Part shown: piece by piece, positions 60,331 to 64,000 of the stretch
Numbering within the stretch: the first letter of the stretch is position 1
How the letters are laid out: every line of letters begins with the position of its first letter
Assembly: GCA_045110515.1 (NCBI GenBank)
Contig: JBGCGD010000011.1
Coordinates: forward strand, 1-64,000
Direction of reading: 5' to 3'
Length of the DNA stretch: 64,000 nt
Source: Granulosicoccus sp045110515
GTDB taxonomy: Bacteria; Pseudomonadota; Gammaproteobacteria; Granulosicoccales; Granulosicoccaceae
Notes under the pieces: model-generated
What the model was told of the DNA's origin: nothing
Database searches by the model: none
The model's input: the letters and a program-made list of their open reading frames with translations, nothing else
Program-made: the position numbers and the translations under genes

Positions 60331-61623
60331 ATGGCTAACAGTGTGCTCGTGCTCGGAACCCAATGGGGTGATGAGGGCAAAGGCAAAATTGTGGACGTAT
60401 TGACAGAGCAAGCGTCGCTTGTTGTGCGTTTTCAGGGCGGACACAACGCCGGCCATACGTTGGTCATTGGCGACGAAAAGACGGTTTTGCATTTGGTGCC
60501 CAGCGGCGTCTTGCGTGAAAACGTCACATGCGTCATCGGCAATGGCGTCGTTGTCTCACCAGAAGCCTTGTTCAAAGAAATCGACATGCTGAAAGAACGT
60601 GGCGTGCCTGTTGAAGATCGTTTACGCATTAGCGGTGCCTGCCCGTTAATCCTGCCGTATCACATTGCATTGGATCAGGCTCGTGAGAAAGCCGCTGGCC
60701 GGCACGCCATCGGCACCACGGGTCGAGGAATAGGGCCTGCCTATGAAGACAAAGTCGCTCGTCGAGCGGTGCGGGTGCAGGATCTACTCTCTCTGGAGCG
60801 ATTCGATGAAAAAATTGACGTGGCCTGTGCTTATCACAATGCCACCTTGGTGGGACACGGCATGGAAGCGGTCGATGCAGAGGCCATCAAGCGTGAAGCT
60901 AGAATTCAAGCTGAGCGTTTAGCCCCCCTCATTGCTGATATTCCAGGTTTGATCGACGAACATCGAAAAGCCGGAAATCGAATTATGTTTGAAGGCGCGC
61001 AGGGTACCCTGCTAGATGTCGATCATGGAACGTATCCTTTTGTGACGTCGTCCAATACGGTTGCAGGTGCTGCGTGCAGTGGCAGTGGTTGCGGTCCTGG
61101 AACCATCGATTACGTTCTGGGAATTACCAAGGCCTACACAACGCGTGTGGGTGCTGGACCGTTCCCAACCGAGCTGTTTGATAGTGTTGGTGAAGTGCTG
61201 GGCGAGCGTGGTAATGAATTCGGAGCGACCACAGGACGACAGCGTCGCTGCGGTTGGTACGATGCCGTGGCAGTAAAGCGGGCGTCGATTCTCAATGGTA
61301 TTACCGGAATCTGCCTGACTAAACTGGATGTTATGGATACTCTAGAGACCATACAAGTCTGTGTTGCCTACGAGCTTGATGGCAAAACGATCGACCATCC
61401 ACCCATCGGAGCGGATGAGTTTGCTCGATGCACGCCAGTGTACGAAAGCATGCCCGGTTGGCGGGCGAATACGGCGGGGATAACCGAAATGCAGGCTCTA
61501 CCGGAGCTTGCGCAAAAGTACATTGCAAGACTCGAGGAACTGACCGGGGTGCCTATCCACCTGGTATCCACAGGTCCAGAGCGTAATGAAAACGTTGTTA
61601 TTCAATGGCCTTTTAGCGAGTAA
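60331..61623 (+). CDS. purA: Adenylosuccinate synthetase
   Basis: GTP-dependent first committed step to AMP. The 430-residue product starts MANSVLVLGTQWGDEGKGKI, with the GDEGKGK phosphate loop at residue 12, FQGGHNAGHTLVI, GTTGRGIGPAYEDK, EGAQGTLLDVDHGTYPFVTS and TGRQRRCGWYD. Typical length and motifs. Follows hisZ by 24 bases; probable end of the hfq-led cluster. Confidence 0.98.
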   Translation: MANSVLVLGTQWGDEGKGKIVDVLTEQASLVVRFQGGHNAGHTLVIGDEKTVLHLVPSGVLRENVTCVIGNGVVVSPEALFKEIDMLKERGVPVEDRLRISGACPLILPYHIALDQAREKAAGRHAIGTTGRGIGPAYEDKVARRAVRVQDLLSLERFDEKIDVACAYHNATLVGHGMEAVDAEAIKREARIQAERLAPLIADIPGLIDEHRKAGNRIMFEGAQGTLLDVDHGTYPFVTSSNTVAGAACSGSGCGPGTIDYVLGITKAYTTRVGAGPFPTELFDSVGEVLGERGNEFGATTGRQRRCGWYDAVAVKRASILNGITGICLTKLDVMDTLETIQVCVAYELDGKTIDHPPIGADEFARCTPVYESMPGWRANTAGITEMQALPELAQKYIARLEELTGVPIHLVSTGPERNENVVIQWPFSE

Positions 61624-61741
61624 TTTCGAATAGTTTTTCAAAAATATAAAATGAGCAAGTCGCCGTTTAGGCGATGCGCTCTGCAGCTCGAATTGGATGC
61701 TCAAAAGATTTTGGGGGTTGAGAAGCTGTACCGCCCAATTT

Positions 61742-61760
61742 CACGACTGGGGAAGTCGTG
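61742..61760 (-). terminator. Hairpin at the 3' end of tRNA-Leu
   Basis: CACGACT (61742-61748) and AGTCGTG (61754-61760) form a 7-pair stem with a 5-base loop, starting at the encoded CCA end of the tRNA on the minus strand. There is no T-run; it may end or process the tRNA transcript. Confidence 0.45.
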
Positions 61761-61845
61761 GTGCCGAGAAGAGGACTTGAACCTCCACATCCAAAGGATA
61801 CATGCACCTGAAGCATGCGCGTCTACCAATTCCGCCACCTCGGCA
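61759..61845 (-). tRNA. tRNA-Leu (anticodon CAG)
   Basis: 87 bases including an encoded CCA. The 5' TGCCGAG pairs with 3' CTCGGCA (seven pairs); the D loop has AATTGGTAGACGCG, the anticodon loop TTCAGGT sits between ATGC and GCAT, a long variable arm (TATCCTTTGGATGT region) marks a class II tRNA, and the T arm has GGTTCAAGTCC. The anticodon CAG reads CUG. Confidence 0.95.
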
Positions 61846-61880
61846 TGAAGTGTCGCTCGAGGCTTTCCCGAGAAGCGCGA

Positions 61881-61909
61881 AATGTACCGAAGCTTCGGGG
61901 AATAGTCAA
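61881..61909 (-). promoter_or_regulatory. Sigma-70 promoter of tRNA-Leu
   Basis: Read on the minus strand: TTGACT (61909-61904), a 17-base spacer and TACATT (61886-61881), followed by a GC-rich discriminator (TCGCGC) as in stringently controlled stable-RNA promoters. The -10 lies 35 bases upstream of the tRNA. The spacer contains a perfect palindrome, CCGAAGCTTCGG (61887-61898). Confidence 0.75.
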
Positions 61910-62000
61910 TTGTCAGTTAGACAAATCTATCGATTTAACCCTAGAGCCCACCCCTTTGGCGTACTCTTGCGCCATAACCGACCTTAGATAAAATTCGAAA

Positions 62001-64000
62001 ATGAGTGCAAAGAAGCGCGATAAGAAATCAGTAGGGAATGATCCTTACCGCTCTCGTGAAAAAGCGAAGTACGATCAACCCATAGCCAGTCGCGAATTTA
62101 TCACCAGCATTCTGTTGGCTGAAAAAGGCCCTATGGATTTTGATGCTCTGTCTGTAAAACTCGGATTTCAAGGCGATGACAATGCACTGGAAGCATTGCG
62201 TCGCAGGGTAGGTGCGATGCTAAGGGACGGGCAGCTCATCCAAAATCGAAAACGCGGTCTTGTACCAGTGGATACATCTGCGCTTGTGGCTGGGCGTATC
62301 AGTGCGCATCCGGACGGGTACGGATTTGTAAATGCCGATGACGATGAAAAAGATGTTTACCTGAGCGGGAAGCAAATGCGGCAGGTATTGCATGGTGATC
62401 GCGTTGTCGTGAGCATTACCGGCACCGATCACCGAGGTCGCCGAGAAGGGCGAATTGTTGATGTTGTAGAGCGCGCAAACAAGTCTGTCGTGGGTCGGGT
62501 GTCAATTGATCGCGGTGTGGCTGTTGTATTGCCCGACAACAAGAGAATTCATCAAAACGTATTGATTGCCCCGGGCGAGTTAAGTACAGCGGTTGACGGC
62601 GACATGGTTGTAGTCGAGATAATCGAACAACCTACGCGACGGCACCAACCGGTTGGACGTGTTGTAGAAGTCCTTGGCCAGCATTTACGCCCCGGAATGG
62701 AGATTGATGTGGCGTTGCATAGCCATGGAATCCCCGTCGACTGGCCGGAGGATGTGTTGGATCAGGCAGGTGGTTTTTCAACAACGGTTAATGAGTCAGC
62801 GGCAGCGGGTCGTAAGGATGTTCGTGATTTACCATTGATAACAATCGATGGTGCAGATGCGCGCGATTTTGATGATGCCGTTTGGTGTGAGCGGCTGGAA
62901 AAAGGTTGGCGCTTGATGGTTGCGATAGCGGATGTTGCTCATTACGTGTCGCCCGGTTCGGCGCTGGATGATGAAGCCGTTTCTAGAGGCACCTCGGTGT
63001 ATTTTCCGGGTCGAGTGGTTCCAATGTTGCCCGAAGTGTTGTCGAACGGATTGTGTTCCTTAAACCCGGATGTAGACCGGTTGTGCATGCTCTGTGAGAT
63101 GACGCTGGACGAAAAAGGCGGCGTCAAGAAAACTCGATTCCACAACGGAATTTTGAGATCCCATGCGCGACTTACCTATGATCAAGTCAATGAGATGCTA
63201 ACGGATAGTGGTTCGGCGCTGCGTAACCAGCATGCATCTTTGTTGCCTATGATTGAAGAGTTACACAAGCTTTACCTGGTACTTGCGAAGAAACGTCGCA
63301 AGCGTGGAGCAATAGAGTTCGATTCGAATGAGACGCATATTGTTTTTGATGACAACAAAAAAATTAAAGAGATAATTCCAATACAACGTAACGATGCACA
63401 TAAGCTCATTGAAGAGTGCATGATTCTGGCAAACATTGAGGCTGCTGCATTCTTAGAAGAGCGGGAAGTGCCAGCCTTGTATCGTGTGCATGCAGGACCT
63501 AAGGCAGATAGGTTAGAAGACTTAAGAGCTTTCCTAGCACTACGTGCTCTTTCCTTAGGTGGGGGAGATGACCCCACCGCACTCGATTATGCTGCATTGG
63601 CTGAAGCCATAGTTGATCGTCCAGATAGAAGCGTAATTCAAACAGTCATGTTACGTTCAATGCAGCAAGCGGTCTATCAGCCGAAGAATGAAGGGCATTT
63701 TGGATTGGCTTTAGATCAGTATGCTCATTTCACATCACCCATCAGACGATACCCGGATCTACTCGTTCACCGAGCTATAAAGTTTGCTTTAGAGACGCGC
63801 AAAGTCTCAGAGTATTTATATTCGAAAGAAGCCATGTTGGCGTTAGGCGAAAGTTGTTCGATGACCGAGAGGCGGGCAGAGGATGCGTCTCGTGATGTCG
63901 TTTCATGGTTGAAATGTGAGTATATGCAGGACCACGTGGGTGGCGAATTTGAAGGTGTTGTATCCGCTGTTACTTCATTCGGATTGTTTGTTGAATTAGT
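62001..64000 (+). CDS. rnr: Ribonuclease R, C-terminus outside window
   Basis: Processive 3'-5' exoribonuclease that degrades structured RNA. The frame opens at ATG 62001 (MSAKKRDKKSVGNDPYRSRE) and is still open at the window end (about 666 of an expected 750-850 codons). Visible parts: winged-helix start (ASREFITSILLAEKGPMDFD), two cold-shock domains (ALVAGRISAHPDGYGFVNAD), the RNB catalytic domain with LITIDGADARDFDDAVW (metal-binding aspartates) and QYAHFTSPIRRYPDLLVHRA, then the first strands of the S1 domain (GEFEGVVSAVTSFGLFVEL). No good ribosome site; 155 bases downstream of the divergent tRNA. Confidence 0.95.
   Translation, partial: MSAKKRDKKSVGNDPYRSREKAKYDQPIASREFITSILLAEKGPMDFDALSVKLGFQGDDNALEALRRRVGAMLRDGQLIQNRKRGLVPVDTSALVAGRISAHPDGYGFVNADDDEKDVYLSGKQMRQVLHGDRVVVSITGTDHRGRREGRIVDVVERANKSVVGRVSIDRGVAVVLPDNKRIHQNVLIAPGELSTAVDGDMVVVEIIEQPTRRHQPVGRVVEVLGQHLRPGMEIDVALHSHGIPVDWPEDVLDQAGGFSTTVNESAAAGRKDVRDLPLITIDGADARDFDDAVWCERLEKGWRLMVAIADVAHYVSPGSALDDEAVSRGTSVYFPGRVVPMLPEVLSNGLCSLNPDVDRLCMLCEMTLDEKGGVKKTRFHNGILRSHARLTYDQVNEMLTDSGSALRNQHASLLPMIEELHKLYLVLAKKRRKRGAIEFDSNETHIVFDDNKKIKEIIPIQRNDAHKLIEECMILANIEAAAFLEEREVPALYRVHAGPKADRLEDLRAFLALRALSLGGGDDPTALDYAALAEAIVDRPDRSVIQTVMLRSMQQAVYQPKNEGHFGLALDQYAHFTSPIRRYPDLLVHRAIKFALETRKVSEYLYSKEAMLALGESCSMTERRAEDASRDVVSWLKCEYMQDHVGGEFEGVVSAVTSFGLFVEL

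Noticed and set aside
1..64000. Search by eye for CRISPR arrays, insertion sequences, integrase or phage genes
   Set aside because: No regularly spaced repeats, transposases, integrases or terminal inverted repeats were seen; tRNA-Leu is not followed by an integrase or a duplicated tRNA end.

Overview
The window looks like chromosomal DNA of a free-living, probably marine, gammaproteobacterium. The clearest sign is the block hfq-hflX-hflK-hflC-DUF2065-hisZ-purA, tRNA-Leu(CAG), rnr, together with hrcA-grpE-dnaK-dnaJ, ispG, an Escherichia-like nth and DUF2959/DUF2288 genes. I cannot name the genus from sequence alone. There is no insertion sequence, prophage, CRISPR array or rRNA. Base composition looks even (by eye about 50% GC) and most genes sit in tight operons with ATGA or GTGA overlaps.

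Layout. 1-6058: end of a DMT transporter, queG with a ChrR-type cupin gene, lexA with a striking four-repeat operator, a small unknown gene, a methyltransferase-like gene, and a membrane-anchored winged-helix regulator. 6416-7249: nth with a lysine-rich tail. 7395-24221: a formate oxidation and regulation island. It holds a two-component pair (the NtrC-type regulator has a dismantled AAA+ ATPase), a large HD-domain protein of unknown function, a convergent pair (excisionase-type HTH/PBP regulator and fdhD), then DUF3305, DUF3306, a poly-ferredoxin, a TorD-like chaperone, a 70-residue Tat-signal protein and the membrane formate dehydrogenase fdhABC. The DUF proteins, chaperone and FdhD are maturation factors; FdhABC would oxidise periplasmic formate and pass electrons to quinone.

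24222-32980: accessory and housekeeping genes: an unknown protein, a secreted ankyrin protein, a cyclic-nucleotide-domain patatin lipase with a Rieske-like Tat protein and DUF3047, a CtaA/Cox15 protein, a ComEA-like protein, apt, a DUF2959 lipoprotein and DUF2288. 32907-37581: meaB, methylmalonyl-CoA mutase large subunit and a B12-domain-less small subunit. 37670-45591: an MnmC oxidoreductase-domain protein, ispG, and hrcA-grpE-dnaK-dnaJ. 45618-53696: on the minus strand, prpE-pccB-pccA-mce followed by ccmI and a DMT transporter. The mutase locus and the prpE locus together encode the whole route propionate -> propionyl-CoA -> methylmalonyl-CoA -> succinyl-CoA. 53862-54680: a secreted choice-of-anchor protein. 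54941-64000: the hfq-to-rnr block; rnr runs off the end.

Most worth a second look: the ATPase-degenerate NtrC-type regulator and HD protein beside the formate dehydrogenase genes; the symmetrical lexA operator with Alphaproteobacteria-like half-sites; the Rieske-like protein lacking its second histidine; and the histone H1-like tail on endonuclease III.
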